60,307 bases of DNA from Embleya scabrispora DSM 41855 (GTDB taxonomy: Bacteria > Actinomycetota > Actinomycetes > Streptomycetales > Streptomycetaceae), in the NCBI RefSeq assembly GCF_000372745.1, contig NZ_KB889670.1, forward strand, positions 1-60,307, written 5' to 3'. Shown here piece after piece: positions 16,541 to 24,234 of this stretch. Every line of letters begins with the position of its first letter. Positions within the stretch are counted from its first letter, which is position 1. The notes under the pieces are model-generated. The model ran no database searches. It was not told the DNA's origin and worked only from the letters and a program-made list of their open reading frames with translations. Made by a program: the position numbers and the translations under genes.

Positions 16541-17297
16541 GCCACGGCTCCGTTGTTTTCGCCGAGCGTCGGTCGTGGGTCTCGGCGTCGGTGTGGCGGG
16601 GGAGTTGGGCGAGGAGGCCGTCGATGATCACGCGGAGTTTCCACGCGGCTCTGGCGTCCTGGTCGCCGCCGGTGAGCCTCGGTGCCAGGGCTCGCAGGGT
16701 GGGGTAGTGCTCGGCGGGCAACGCCCGGAAGGTGGCGTCGAGTCGGGCGGTGAACGTCTCGGACCCGATCGGGTCGGCGCCGGAGGGGTCTGCGGGGGCC
16801 CGCCGGGGGCGCGGGTCGTCGGCGTTCTCCAGGGCGGTCGAGTAGATGTACTGGCCGAGCAGGTCGATGGCCCAGGAGCAGGCGTCGTCGTCGAGCCCGC
16901 CCGTCCGGAGCAGGTGCGCCGCCTCCTCGGTCAGGCGTAGGCCGTGCGGGCCGGGGAGGGCGTTCCGCAGGCCGACGGAGGCGATGTCGTTGTGGCCGGC
17001 CAGGGCGGCCACGATGCGCCCGACGAGCAGTTCGAGGCGGGTACGCCAGTCGCCGGCGCCCTCGTCGGGCACGACCACGTCGGCCACCGCGTGGTCGAGG
17101 ACGAGCGCCATCAACTCGTGCCGATCGCGGACGTAGACGTAGAGCGAGGCTGGACCGGTTTCGAGCGCTTGGGCGACGCGCCGCAGGCTCACCGCTTCGC
17201 AGCCCAGTTCGTCGACCAGCGCCAAGGTCGCGGCCAGGACGGCGTCCAGGCCGAGCATGGATTTCGAGGGGCGTGAACGCGAGCGGGCCTGCGGCAT
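16524..17297 (-). CDS. TetR-family repressor
   Basis: 257 residues from ATG 17297. An N-terminal HTH (residues about 18-65) includes LVDELGCEAVSLRRVAQALE and ETGPASLYVYVRDRHELM, the TetR signature. The remainder is a helical ligand domain resembling the TetR_C (class with GLN-rich loops) type. It is divergent from an MFS pump gene, with two matching operators between them, so it most likely represses the pump and itself until a toxic ligand binds. Confidence 0.87.
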   Translation of the reverse strand: MPQARSRSRPSKSMLGLDAVLAATLALVDELGCEAVSLRRVAQALETGPASLYVYVRDRHELMALVLDHAVADVVVPDEGAGDWRTRLELLVGRIVAALAGHNDIASVGLRNALPGPHGLRLTEEAAHLLRTGGLDDDACSWAIDLLGQYIYSTALENADDPRPRRAPADPSGADPIGSETFTARLDATFRALPAEHYPTLRALAPRLTGGDQDARAAWKLRVIIDGLLAQLPRHTDAETHDRRSAKTTEPWRPSRS

Positions 17298-17310
17298 GGC
17301 ACAACCCTAC

Positions 17311-17365
17311 CTTGACGAATGATGTTCGTTAAGTGCACCCTGCTTGACGAACAGTGTTTGTCAAG
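17311..17365. promoter_or_regulatory. Two tandem TetR operators
   Basis: Site 1 (17311-17333) is CTTGACGAA, five bases, TTCGTTAAG; site 2 (17343-17365) is CTTGACGAA, five bases, TTTGTCAAG. Both are 23-bp 9-5-9 palindromes with at most one mismatch, ten bases apart, and cover the 85-base gap between the TetR and MFS genes. They also overlap likely -35 elements (TTGACG). Confidence 0.85.
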
Positions 17366-17382
17366 CAGGGTCGGGAGCCTCC

Positions 17383-18870
17383 ATGACCATTTCCACTTCG
17401 ACTTCGGCCGCCCGTGCGGCACCGCCGGCGGCCCATCCGCGTCGGTGGCGGATCCTGGCGGTGGTGCTGCTCGCCCAGGCCCTGGACCTGCTGGACGCGA
17501 CCGTGATGAACGTGGCCGCTCCGTCGGTGAGTGCCGGGCTCGGCGGCGGGGTGACGATCATGCAGTGGCTCACCGCCGGGTACACGCTCGCCTTCGGGGT
17601 CCTGCTGATCGTCGGCGGCCGGCTGGGCGATCGTTGGGGTCGGCGGCGGCTGTTCGTTCTGGGCGCCGCCGGATTCACGGCGGCCTCCGCGGTGTGCGCG
17701 ATGGCGCCTTCGCCGGCGGTGCTGGTCGCGGCCCGGGTGGCGCAGGGTGCGTTCGGCGCGTTGATGATCCCGCAGGGGTTCGGCGTCCTGAGCGCGGTGT
17801 TCGACGAACGCGAACGCGGCCGCGCCTTCGCGACGTTCGGACCGGTGATGGCGCTCGCCGGGGTCGGCGGCCCCGTCCTCGCGGGCGGCCTCATCGCCCT
17901 CGACCCGGCCGGACTCGACTGGCGGCTGATCTTCCTGATCAACCTTCCGCTCGGCGCACTGACCGTGGTCGGGGCGCTGCGGTGGATGCCGGCCGACCCG
18001 GGCGACCCGCTCGTGCGGATCGACGCGCCGGGTGCCGCGTTGGTCGCGATGGGGTCCGCGCTCGTCGTCCATCCGCTGATCCAGGGCCGGGAGGCGGGTT
18101 GGCCGTGGTGGACGTTCGCGGAGATCGCCGCCGGGATCGCGGCGTTCGCCGCCTTCGGCCGACGTCAACGCACGAGCCGCTCACCGGTCCTGGTGCCGAG
18201 CCTGCTGCGCAAACCCGCGTTCGTCGGCGGTCTCGCGGTCACGGCCGCGTTCTTCACCGGCCTGGGCGGACTGCTCCTCGTGCTCTCCCTCCACCTCCGA
18301 CTCGATCTCGGCCGGTCCGCATGGGGGACCGCGCTCTCCCTGTCGCCGCTCGCCGTGGGCATCGGGCTCGCCTCACTGGTCGCCCCGTCGGCGGCCGGCC
18401 GGCTCGGCCGTTCGCTTCTGCACCTGGGGCTGGGGGTGGAGGCGCTCGGCACACTCGGCCTCGCCGCCGTGGCCGCGTCGGGATCCTGGGCCTGGGCGTT
18501 GTCGATACCCACCCTGGTCGTGGGCCTGGGCGTGGGACTGGTGTCCGGCACGCTGGTCCAGTCGATCCTGGCAGCGGCCGAACCCGCCGAGACGGGCAGC
18601 GCGTCGGGCACTCTCAACGCCCTCCAGCAACTCTCCACGGCCCTGGGCGTCGCTGTGCTCGGCACCGTGTACTTCGCCGTCCACGATCCCGGCACCCCCG
18701 ACCCGGGAGCGGACGGCCTGGTCATCGGCGCACTCGTGGTCACCGCGACCTGCCTGGTCGGCGCGGCCCTCGTGCTGCTGCTGCCTCGACCCGCGCCTCG
18801 TCGGCGAAACACCGACCGGGTCGCGCCGCGGCCCGTTCCGGACGAGCCGGTATCTCGGTCACACCCGTGA
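17383..18870 (+). CDS. MFS efflux transporter, DHA2 (14-TM) family
   Basis: 495 residues from ATG 17383. The first helix includes QALDLLDATVMNVA, a DHA2 motif (D-x-T-I-V-N-V-A class), followed by GGRLGDRWGRRR, the MFS motif A loop, and GGPVLAGGLIA, the antiporter motif C region. Around 14 hydrophobic helices can be counted. It should export drugs or secondary metabolites from the cytoplasm with protons. TetR-type control is indicated by the two operators. An ATG at 17344 lies inside operator 2 and is a less likely start. Confidence 0.9.
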   Translation: MTISTSTSAARAAPPAAHPRRWRILAVVLLAQALDLLDATVMNVAAPSVSAGLGGGVTIMQWLTAGYTLAFGVLLIVGGRLGDRWGRRRLFVLGAAGFTAASAVCAMAPSPAVLVAARVAQGAFGALMIPQGFGVLSAVFDERERGRAFATFGPVMALAGVGGPVLAGGLIALDPAGLDWRLIFLINLPLGALTVVGALRWMPADPGDPLVRIDAPGAALVAMGSALVVHPLIQGREAGWPWWTFAEIAAGIAAFAAFGRRQRTSRSPVLVPSLLRKPAFVGGLAVTAAFFTGLGGLLLVLSLHLRLDLGRSAWGTALSLSPLAVGIGLASLVAPSAAGRLGRSLLHLGLGVEALGTLGLAAVAASGSWAWALSIPTLVVGLGVGLVSGTLVQSILAAAEPAETGSASGTLNALQQLSTALGVAVLGTVYFAVHDPGTPDPGADGLVIGALVVTATCLVGAALVLLLPRPAPRRRNTDRVAPRPVPDEPVSRSHP

Positions 18871-18937
18871 CACCCGACGAGTGACCCGCGTCAACCCATC
18901 AGCCCATCAGCCCATCGAACACGTGAGGACCCGCGTC

Positions 18938-19585
18938 ATGAGCAACGTGATCGTCTTCGGAGCCAACGGCCGCACCGGACACCTCGTCGTCCGGGAAGCC
19001 CTGCGCCGGGGACACGACGTCACCGCCGCGGTGCGCGAGCCCGCCCGGTGGCGGCCCCCGACCCCGGAGGACTCGCCCGGCACGGGGGAGTCGAACGTCG
19101 TGCGGGCAGACGTGCGCGACGCCGACAGCGTGCGCTCCGCCGTCGCAGGCCACGACATCGTGGTCTCCGCGATCGGTCCCCCGGGGCGGCACGCACACCG
19201 GCTCTACTCCGACGCGGCGCGGACCCTGGTGTCCGCGATGGAAGACGCCGGCGTACCCCGGCTGATCGCGGTCACCTCGGGCGGAGTCCACCACCGCGAC
19301 CCCGGCTTCCCCTGGTGGTACCGCAATCTTGTCTCTCCGCTGGTGCGGGAGTTGTACGACGACATGCGGTTGATGGAAACGATCGTCCGCCGAAGCGGCG
19401 TCGACTGGACCTTCGTCCGTCCCGCCCGGTTGCGGGACGAACCCCCGACCGGCAGCTACCGCGTCGTCGACGCGAGCAACCCCAGGGGCGGCCGTCAGGT
19501 CACCCGCACCGACCTCGCTCGCTTCATCGCCCGCGAACTCGACGAACACCGCTGGTCGCACGCGGCCCCGACCCTCGCCGAATGA
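18938..19585 (+). CDS. NAD(P)-binding protein, atypical SDR / NmrA-like
   Basis: 215 residues from ATG 18938. VIVFGANGRTGHLVVREAL is the dinucleotide-binding GxxGxxG loop; VRADVRDADSV and DIVVSAIGPPG follow, and LIAVTSGGVHH is the strand normally holding the catalytic Ser in SDRs. There is no YxxxK, as in NmrA/flavin-reductase-like atypical SDRs, which act as redox sensors or quinone reductases. The 67-base gap from the MFS gene carries three copies of CCCATCAG, so it may be co-transcribed. Substrate unknown. Confidence 0.8.
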   Translation: MSNVIVFGANGRTGHLVVREALRRGHDVTAAVREPARWRPPTPEDSPGTGESNVVRADVRDADSVRSAVAGHDIVVSAIGPPGRHAHRLYSDAARTLVSAMEDAGVPRLIAVTSGGVHHRDPGFPWWYRNLVSPLVRELYDDMRLMETIVRRSGVDWTFVRPARLRDEPPTGSYRVVDASNPRGGRQVTRTDLARFIARELDEHRWSHAAPTLAE

Positions 19586-19937
19586 CCCGCGAGGTTCTCG
19601 GCTCGGCGTTTTCGAACGAGCAAGCCGAGACCGGGCGCACAGCAGCCGCAGCCGGTTGTACGGGGCGGTGCGGCTGCCGGGCCGCAGGTGTGGCCCGCCG
19701 CCCGTGGGCGCCCACGATCGGGTGAAGTTGCGGCCGAACGGCTCCGACGCCGGGCAAAACCATTACGTTGGTTTTTCCGGCTCCTCCGGGTGTACCCCTG
19801 GTGGGAGCGCCGTGAGGGGTCGGTCCGGTGGGAAGCCGGTCGTTTGCCGGTTCAACGGAACACCGTTGCGTCATGGCGCAACGCCGCCGACAGGGTCGGG
19901 CCTTGCGCCGGCCCTCGGGTGAAAAGGGGAGTCCTTC
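19586..19937. other. Intergenic, no gene seen
   Basis: 352 bases. Both strands lack coding character. The only notable part is an AT-richer patch near 19760-19785 (AAAACCATTACGTTGGTTTTTCC), a likely promoter zone for the secreted protein at 19938. Confidence 0.4.
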
Positions 19938-20291
19938 GTGATCTCGAAGAGCAAGAGGGTCGCGCGTTCCATCGCCGTGGCGGTCGCCGCGGCGGCCACG
20001 CTCAGCCTCGGCGTGCCGGGCGGCAACGCCTATGCCATCGACCACGTCCAGTGTGTCGGCGGCGAGAATTTCCTGAAGATCTGGTCGCACCTCGACGGCC
20101 GCGAGAGCGTCGACTGCTATGCGAACGGCGGGAAGACCGACTTCGGCGGCTGGTGGGTCGACCGGATCTCCACCGGCAACAACGACCTCATCTACTACGA
20201 CGTCAACGGTGACTCGGTGAAGATCGAGCGCTGGCACGACATCACCTTCCCGAACCATCCGCCGAGGGTTGCCGCCATTCAGATCCTGTGA
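19938..20291 (+). CDS. Secreted beta/gamma-crystallin (Streptomyces killer toxin-like) protein
   Basis: 117 residues from GTG 19938 after AAAAGGGGAG. A Sec signal ends near GNAYA. The mature domain has the Greek-key motif set CVGGENFLKIWSHL, VDCYANGGKTDFGGWWVD and RISTGNNDLIYYDVNGDSV that I associate with killer-toxin-like SKLP proteins, including two cysteines for a disulfide. Family members are small secreted proteins, some reported to have cytotoxic or antifungal activity; whether this one is toxic is not shown by the sequence. Confidence 0.75.
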   Translation: MISKSKRVARSIAVAVAAAATLSLGVPGGNAYAIDHVQCVGGENFLKIWSHLDGRESVDCYANGGKTDFGGWWVDRISTGNNDLIYYDVNGDSVKIERWHDITFPNHPPRVAAIQIL

Positions 20292-20512
20292 CGAGCGGGA
20301 ACTTCGGCAAGCACACCCGGGCGCCCCGACTCCCTCGCCTGCGCCGGCATCCGCCCGCGCGGGGTGTGTTCGGCCGAACGGGTGGGAGAGGTCCTCCAAC
20401 GAGTGAGCTTCGACCGGGCGGTTGGGCGTGCTGGTTCCGTTCACGGTTCCCTGGTGCGGTGACCGGCGGTACACGGGGTGCGTGCCGGCATCCAGACGAT
20501 GGGGGTCATTCG

Positions 20513-20875
20513 ATGAGCAGGATCGCGACCGTGTTGTGTGCCCTGGCGCTGGCCGGGGTGGTTGCGGCGCCGACGGCGAACGCGGCACCGACGGAAGCCA
20601 AGACGGAAGTGCACAGCAAGTGCGGCACCTACGTGTGCGTCCACACCGCCCACATCGGCAGGTTCGTCCGGGACATCACCGTCGAGAGCAGGGACGGGCT
20701 CAAGGGGGAGATGCACACCTGGTGGGGCAACTACGACCCCGCACACCAGACCAAGGTCAGGGGTTACTGGGAGCCGAACCGGGAGCAGACCGGCTCCAAC
20801 GCCAAGTTGGTGTGCGGTGAGATGCTGCGCGGCGGCAAGCGCGTCGAATACCACTGCGTCAACCTCGACCAGTGA
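20513..20875 (+). CDS. Small secreted cysteine-containing protein
   Basis: 120 residues from ATG 20513. The first 28 residues are a signal peptide ending ANAA. The mature part has four cysteines (KCGTYVCV near residue 41-47 and two later in LVCGEML and EYHCVN), enough for two disulfides, with a TWWGNYDP segment. It follows the crystallin-like gene on the same strand with a 220-base gap and could be part of the same secreted set. Family not recognised. Confidence 0.68.
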   Translation: MSRIATVLCALALAGVVAAPTANAAPTEAKTEVHSKCGTYVCVHTAHIGRFVRDITVESRDGLKGEMHTWWGNYDPAHQTKVRGYWEPNREQTGSNAKLVCGEMLRGGKRVEYHCVNLDQ

Positions 20876-20949
20876 GGGACGCCGCGTGGCACGAGCTGCG
20901 GTAGGTTGATCGGCGCGGACGCCGCATCGGCGTCGTGGCGCATCGCGGC

Positions 20950-20978
20950 GCCGGCCCTGCGCCGGCCGCAGGGCCGGC
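20950..20978 (+). terminator. Hairpin terminator
   Basis: GCCGGCCCTGC at 20950-20960 pairs perfectly with 20968-20978 across a 7-base loop, 75 bases after the stop of the small secreted protein gene. Confidence 0.65.
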
Positions 20979-20999
20979 AGCCGTACTGCCCCACGCGGA

Positions 21000-21101
21000 A
21001 TGTCCACCGCCGCCTTCACCTCGTTCGTCATCAACCGCTACGGCGACATGTACACCCGCCTGTACGACTTCGACATCGCCGGCTCCGACCGGGTCTTCTA
21101 G
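21000..21101 (+). pseudogene. 33-codon gene fragment
   Basis: ATG 21000 to TAG 21099-21101 encodes 33 residues (FVINRYGDMYTRLYDFDIAG and SDRVF) with a convincing protein-like composition and codon use but no ribosome binding site. It reads like an internal piece of a larger secreted or phage-like protein. I do not know the family. Confidence 0.35.
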
Positions 21102-21116
21102 AGCGGTTGATTTCCG

Positions 21117-22001
21117 ATGGACGTCGTACCCGAGGGGATCGACGACCTCATCCTGTCCTTCCTGAGTGGCGACGACCGGGCCGGCAGCGGCCTGGTGGCA
21201 GCGGGACCGGTGAGTCTGCGCCGCCTGATCGGCGCACTGGCGGGCCGGATCGATATGGGCCGGGCCGCCTCGGGCGCGCGAGGGGAACGCTGTGGTCGGG
21301 AGGAGTTCGAGCGCCTCGACCAGTTGGCGGGACTCCTGGCCCGTACGTTTCCCGAGGCCCTGTTCGACGCGGTGGCGTACGATCCCACTCTCGAACCGGT
21401 GGTCATGCGGATGCTGGAGAGCGTCGCGGATCCCCGCGCGGTGCCGATTCTCGAACGCGGGCTGCACCCCGGTAGCGGAGTCCGCTGGTCGGCCCTGTGC
21501 GGCCTGGCCGTGCACGGCACCGCCGATCACACACCGGCCGTTGTCGACTGCCTGGACGACGCGAGCGAATCGACGCGCTCCGAGGCGTTCGAGGTACTCG
21601 GGCGGGTGGGGGACGTCCGCGCAATCGGACCCTTGCTGCGCAGGTTGAGCGCCGACGATGGTCACACCGCAAGACGCGCCTCGCAGGCTCTGGATCGGAT
21701 CGAGCGACGCATCGGCGGACCACTGACACCGCCGGTCTGGCTCGAACTGGGGCCACAGGAACTGACCACAGGGAGTGCGGCAATATTCGGCGGGCCGTGG
21801 CGCGTGATGGAGGGTCTGGTGGAGTGTGGGCAGACGGTTCGGGACGGTGAACTGTTGGTGTTCCTGGAGAACGACTACGTCTCGACCGAGCTGACGGCGC
21901 CCTGGCCCGGCACGGTCACGGACGTGCGGATCTCGGTGGGCAACGAGGTGTCCGACGACATCGTGGCCGTCGTTCTCCAGGCCCGGCGCCGCATCGGGTA
22001 G
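21117..22001 (+). CDS. HEAT-repeat protein with lipoyl/biotinyl-like C-terminal domain
   Basis: 294 residues from ATG 21117. Residues about 85-195 contain HEAT-type helical pairs (DPRAVPILERGL, STRSEAFEVLGRVGDVRAIGP and similar). Residues 225-290 resemble a lipoyl/biotinyl hammerhead fold: VECGQTVRDGELLVFLENDY, then ELTAPWPGTVTDVRISVGNEV. The lysine that would be lipoylated or biotinylated is replaced by Tyr254, so the domain cannot be modified and probably binds a partner. Such fusions are uncommon. Function unknown; the HEAT part suggests a scaffold for a modified enzyme. Confidence 0.68.
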   Translation: MDVVPEGIDDLILSFLSGDDRAGSGLVAAGPVSLRRLIGALAGRIDMGRAASGARGERCGREEFERLDQLAGLLARTFPEALFDAVAYDPTLEPVVMRMLESVADPRAVPILERGLHPGSGVRWSALCGLAVHGTADHTPAVVDCLDDASESTRSEAFEVLGRVGDVRAIGPLLRRLSADDGHTARRASQALDRIERRIGGPLTPPVWLELGPQELTTGSAAIFGGPWRVMEGLVECGQTVRDGELLVFLENDYVSTELTAPWPGTVTDVRISVGNEVSDDIVAVVLQARRRIG

Positions 22002-22173
22002 CGACCGCCGGCGCCCCTGACCGAACTGCGCGTCCGAAAGCCCCTGCGCCCTGAGCATCGAACGGAGTTCGGCTACGCCTGTCGGCGGGGACGGGGGTCG
22101 TCGGGACCTCTGTCGGGCTGTTCCGCCCGGGCCCACTGTGGGTCTCGGTCGACTATGGTGCCGACCCCGGGAA

Positions 22174-22202
22174 TGTCAAAAGCGTCTCGCATTTTGGATA
22201 GT
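22174..22202 (+). promoter_or_regulatory. Promoter of the cysteine-rich peptide operon
   Basis: TGTCAA at 22174-22179, exactly 17 bases, GATAGT at 22197-22202, reading toward the TTG start at 22262. Spacing and match are those of a housekeeping sigma-70-type promoter. There is no gene between 22001 and 22262 except this. Confidence 0.6.
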
Positions 22203-22261
22203 CACCGACAGTCCCCGCCTGCACACTGGGCCCCTGTGCAACTGCGCCAGGGGGGTCGAAC

Positions 22262-22795
22262 TTGCCTTACGTCATTGCCGGTTTGGTGCTCGTCGGCACC
22301 GTCGTCCTGCTCAACCTCGCCCTGCTCGTCGTCATCCTGCGCCGCTGGCAGGAGCTCGAAGTCGTGCGCCGGCGCGACGACTTCGCCACCCAGGGGCCGC
22401 AACCCGGAGACGTACTACCGGACTTCACCGCCACCGGGATCAGCGGCCGGACGCTGACCCGGGAGGACTTCCGCTCCGGGGAGTTGCTGCTGGGCGTCTT
22501 CTCCCACGACTGCCCGTCCTGCGTCGACAAGGTACCCGACTTCGCCGAACAGGCCGACCGGGTACGGGAAGCGGGCGGCCGGGTCGTGGCGCTGGTGATG
22601 GGCGCCGAGGCCGGCGAGAGCGGCCTGACCGCCGAGCTCGTCGGGCCGGCGGACGAGGTCGTGCCGGAGCCCGAGGCATCACCGCTGTTCCGGGCCCTGC
22701 GCGTTCCTGCCTTCCCCACGATCCTCAGCTACCAAGGGGGCGTACTCACCGCCCCCTCCGCCGACGGCCGTCAACCGGTGCCCGCGGCGTCCTGA
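22262..22795 (+). CDS. Membrane-anchored thioredoxin-like protein (TlpA/MauD type), CPSC active site
   Basis: 177 residues from TTG 22262, preceded by a run of G bases as ribosome binding site. Residues 2-26 are a transmembrane anchor, leaving the rest outside the membrane. The AhpC/TlpA-like domain has GPQPGDVLPDFTATG, then FSHDCPSCVDK with both redox cysteines (C84 and C87), and a VPAFPTI loop with the cis-Pro expected in thioredoxin folds. It should oxidise or shuffle disulfides of extracytoplasmic proteins. First gene of the six-gene peptide operon. Confidence 0.82.
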   Translation: MPYVIAGLVLVGTVVLLNLALLVVILRRWQELEVVRRRDDFATQGPQPGDVLPDFTATGISGRTLTREDFRSGELLLGVFSHDCPSCVDKVPDFAEQADRVREAGGRVVALVMGAEAGESGLTAELVGPADEVVPEPEASPLFRALRVPAFPTILSYQGGVLTAPSADGRQPVPAAS

Positions 22796-22862
22796 ACCCC
22801 GGTGCGACCGCGAGGTCACACCGTGGATTACGCACAGTTCGTCCACACACAAGAGGAGAACC

Positions 22863-23042
22863 ATGCGCACACTCAAGGCCGGTGCCGGCCGCCTGATCGA
22901 GCGGATCCTGCCCAAGGCCGACGCCGAGGCCGGCTGCCCGCCGGACTGCTGGACCGAGTGGACCACCAGCGGCCAGCGGTGCCGCCGCTGCTGTTACACG
23001 GCCCGATGCGGGGTCAGTTGCGGCAGCTTCGACTACTGCTGA
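22863..23042 (+). CDS. Cysteine-rich precursor peptide, 59 residues, eight Cys
   Basis: ATG 22863 follows a strong AGAGGAG ribosome binding site five bases upstream and ends at TGA 23042. The N-terminal 24 residues are a non-hydrophobic helical leader (MRTLKAGAGRLIERILPKAD, then AEAG). The core, about 35 residues, has cysteines at 25, 29, 40, 43, 44, 49, 53 and 59 (spacing C-x3-C-x10-C-x2-CC-x4-C-x3-C-x5-C), two Trp and several Arg. The even number of Cys, the thiol-redox neighbours and the exporter point to a secreted disulfide-bonded peptide of about 3.8 kDa. Leader A21-E22-A23 is a signal-peptidase-like site. No family recognised. Confidence 0.85.
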   Translation: MRTLKAGAGRLIERILPKADAEAGCPPDCWTEWTTSGQRCRRCCYTARCGVSCGSFDYC

Positions 23043-23046
23043 CAGC

Positions 23047-23078
23047 TACGGGGCGGGCCGCGTGCGGCCCGCCCCGTA
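23047..23078 (+). terminator. Hairpin after the peptide gene, probable attenuator
   Basis: A 15-bp perfect stem (23047-23061 with 23064-23078) closes on two bases, four bases past the peptide stop and 42 bases before the MauE start. A leaky terminator here would give more precursor than processing proteins, as is common in operons for ribosomal peptides. Confidence 0.75.
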
Positions 23079-23119
23079 CCCGCAGGCCCCGCGCCGCGCC
23101 CACTCTCCCGGAGTCACAC

Positions 23120-23653
23120 TTGTCAGACCTGCTGCTCGTCTGCCGCCTGACCCTGATCTGCGTGCTGGCCGTAGCCGGCTTCGCCAAGCTGCGCGACCGC
23201 GACCGGTTCGCCATGGCGCTGGGCGACTTCACCTTCCTGCCGGCCGCGGCCCGGCCCGCTCTCGCCGTCCTGGTGCCCGCGGCCGAGCTCGTTGCCGCCG
23301 TGCTCCTGGCACTGCCCGCGACGCTGACGGCGGGCCTGGCCCTCGCCGCGGTCCTGTGCGCGGCGTTCGGCGCGGTGGCCGTCACCACCATGCGCCGCGG
23401 CAGCCCCGCCGCCTGCCCGTGCTTCGGCAGCAGGACGACCGTGCCCATGGGCCCTTGGCATGTCGCCCGCAACGCCGCACTCACCGTGTTGGCCGTCCTC
23501 GGTGGCGCCGTCGCAATCGCCCACGGCACCACCACGCCCCTCGACGCGCCCGCGCTCGTGTCGGCCGTCGGCACCGCCGCCTATCTCACCACGCTCGCCG
23601 TCTTCACCGACGACATCGCCTTCTTCTTCTCCGCCCGTACCGGCCGACGCTGA
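23120..23653 (+). CDS. MauE-like membrane protein
   Basis: 177 residues from TTG 23120, preceded by CCGGAG. Four hydrophobic helices span about 3-20, 41-65, 70-90 and 120-165. The family signature is a conserved intramembrane-loop Cys pair in SPAACPCFGS (C99 and C101), followed by a second loop. MauE-type proteins, with MauD, are needed for disulfide formation in methylamine dehydrogenase and are thought to pass electrons from thioredoxin-like partners into the membrane, comparable with DsbB or VKOR. Here it probably reoxidises one or both neighbouring thioredoxin proteins. Confidence 0.78.
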   Translation: MSDLLLVCRLTLICVLAVAGFAKLRDRDRFAMALGDFTFLPAAARPALAVLVPAAELVAAVLLALPATLTAGLALAAVLCAAFGAVAVTTMRRGSPAACPCFGSRTTVPMGPWHVARNAALTVLAVLGGAVAIAHGTTTPLDAPALVSAVGTAAYLTTLAVFTDDIAFFFSARTGRR

Positions 23654-23667
23654 AAGGACGACCACAA

Positions 23668-24234
23668 GTGAGCTACGTCGTTGCCGGCCTCGCCCTTCTC
23701 GCCGCGGCCACCCTCGTCAACGCCCTCCTCTCCCTCGCGGTCGTCAGAGGCTGGCGCGCGACGATGGCCGCCTCGACCCCGGCCGCCCACGCCCCGGCCC
23801 CGGCCCCGGGCCCCCCGGCCCTCGCCGTGCAAGAGGGCGAGCACAGCCCCGCGTTCACCTTGCACACCCCCCGAGGCGACGTCACCGAATCCGCCCTGAC
23901 CGGGCACCCCGCCCTCATCTGCTTCCTCCGCCCCAACTGCGGGCCGACCAGGAACAGCCTCCCCGTGATCGAGCGGTGGGTCGAGGCCAACACTCCGTCA
24001 GGCGCGTGCCTCGTCGCCGTCATCAGCGGCGAGTCCCCCGAAGCCGACCCGCTGATCGAAGCGGTCGGCCCGCTCACCAAATTCGTCGCCACCGAACCCC
24101 CGAACGGTCCCGTCGCCCGCGCCTTCGGGGTACGCCACCACCCGAGCTTCGTCCTCCTCGACGCCGACGGGACCGTCACCGAGACAGGCATCGGCCAAGG
24201 CTCCCTGCCCGCCCTCGACCTGCTCTCCGCATGA
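23668..24234 (+). CDS. Membrane-anchored thioredoxin-like protein with one active-site Cys (CGPT)
   Basis: 188 residues from GTG 23668, ribosome binding site AAAGGACG. Residues 3-26 form a membrane anchor like that of the paralogue at 22262, then an Ala/Pro linker and a thioredoxin fold starting at AVQEGEHSPAFTLHTPRGDV. Where the paralogue has CPSC, this one has FLRPNCGPTRNS, keeping C91 but losing the second Cys; C85 lies six residues before it. It probably works as a disulfide isomerase-type or mixed-disulfide carrier, not a normal two-Cys oxidant. A HHPSFVLLD loop contains the conserved cis-Pro. Confidence 0.8.
   Translation: MSYVVAGLALLAAATLVNALLSLAVVRGWRATMAASTPAAHAPAPAPGPPALAVQEGEHSPAFTLHTPRGDVTESALTGHPALICFLRPNCGPTRNSLPVIERWVEANTPSGACLVAVISGESPEADPLIEAVGPLTKFVATEPPNGPVARAFGVRHHPSFVLLDADGTVTETGIGQGSLPALDLLSA

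Noticed and set aside
15394-17304. A 636-codon minus-strand frame opposite the mutarotase and second FadR gene
   Set aside because: Arg/Gly/Pro-rich, no domain, no ribosome binding site; the plus-strand genes explain the sequence fully.
22863-23042. Reading the cysteine-rich peptide as a quinone-cofactor subunit like methylamine dehydrogenase small chain
   Set aside because: It has two Trp and MauE/MauD-like neighbours, but it is far shorter than MauA, and no MauG-type diheme enzyme or large subunit is encoded nearby.
22863-23042. Reading the peptide as a lanthipeptide
   Set aside because: No LanB, LanC, LanM, LanKC or LanL gene in or beside the operon. Thiol-redox genes fit disulfides better.
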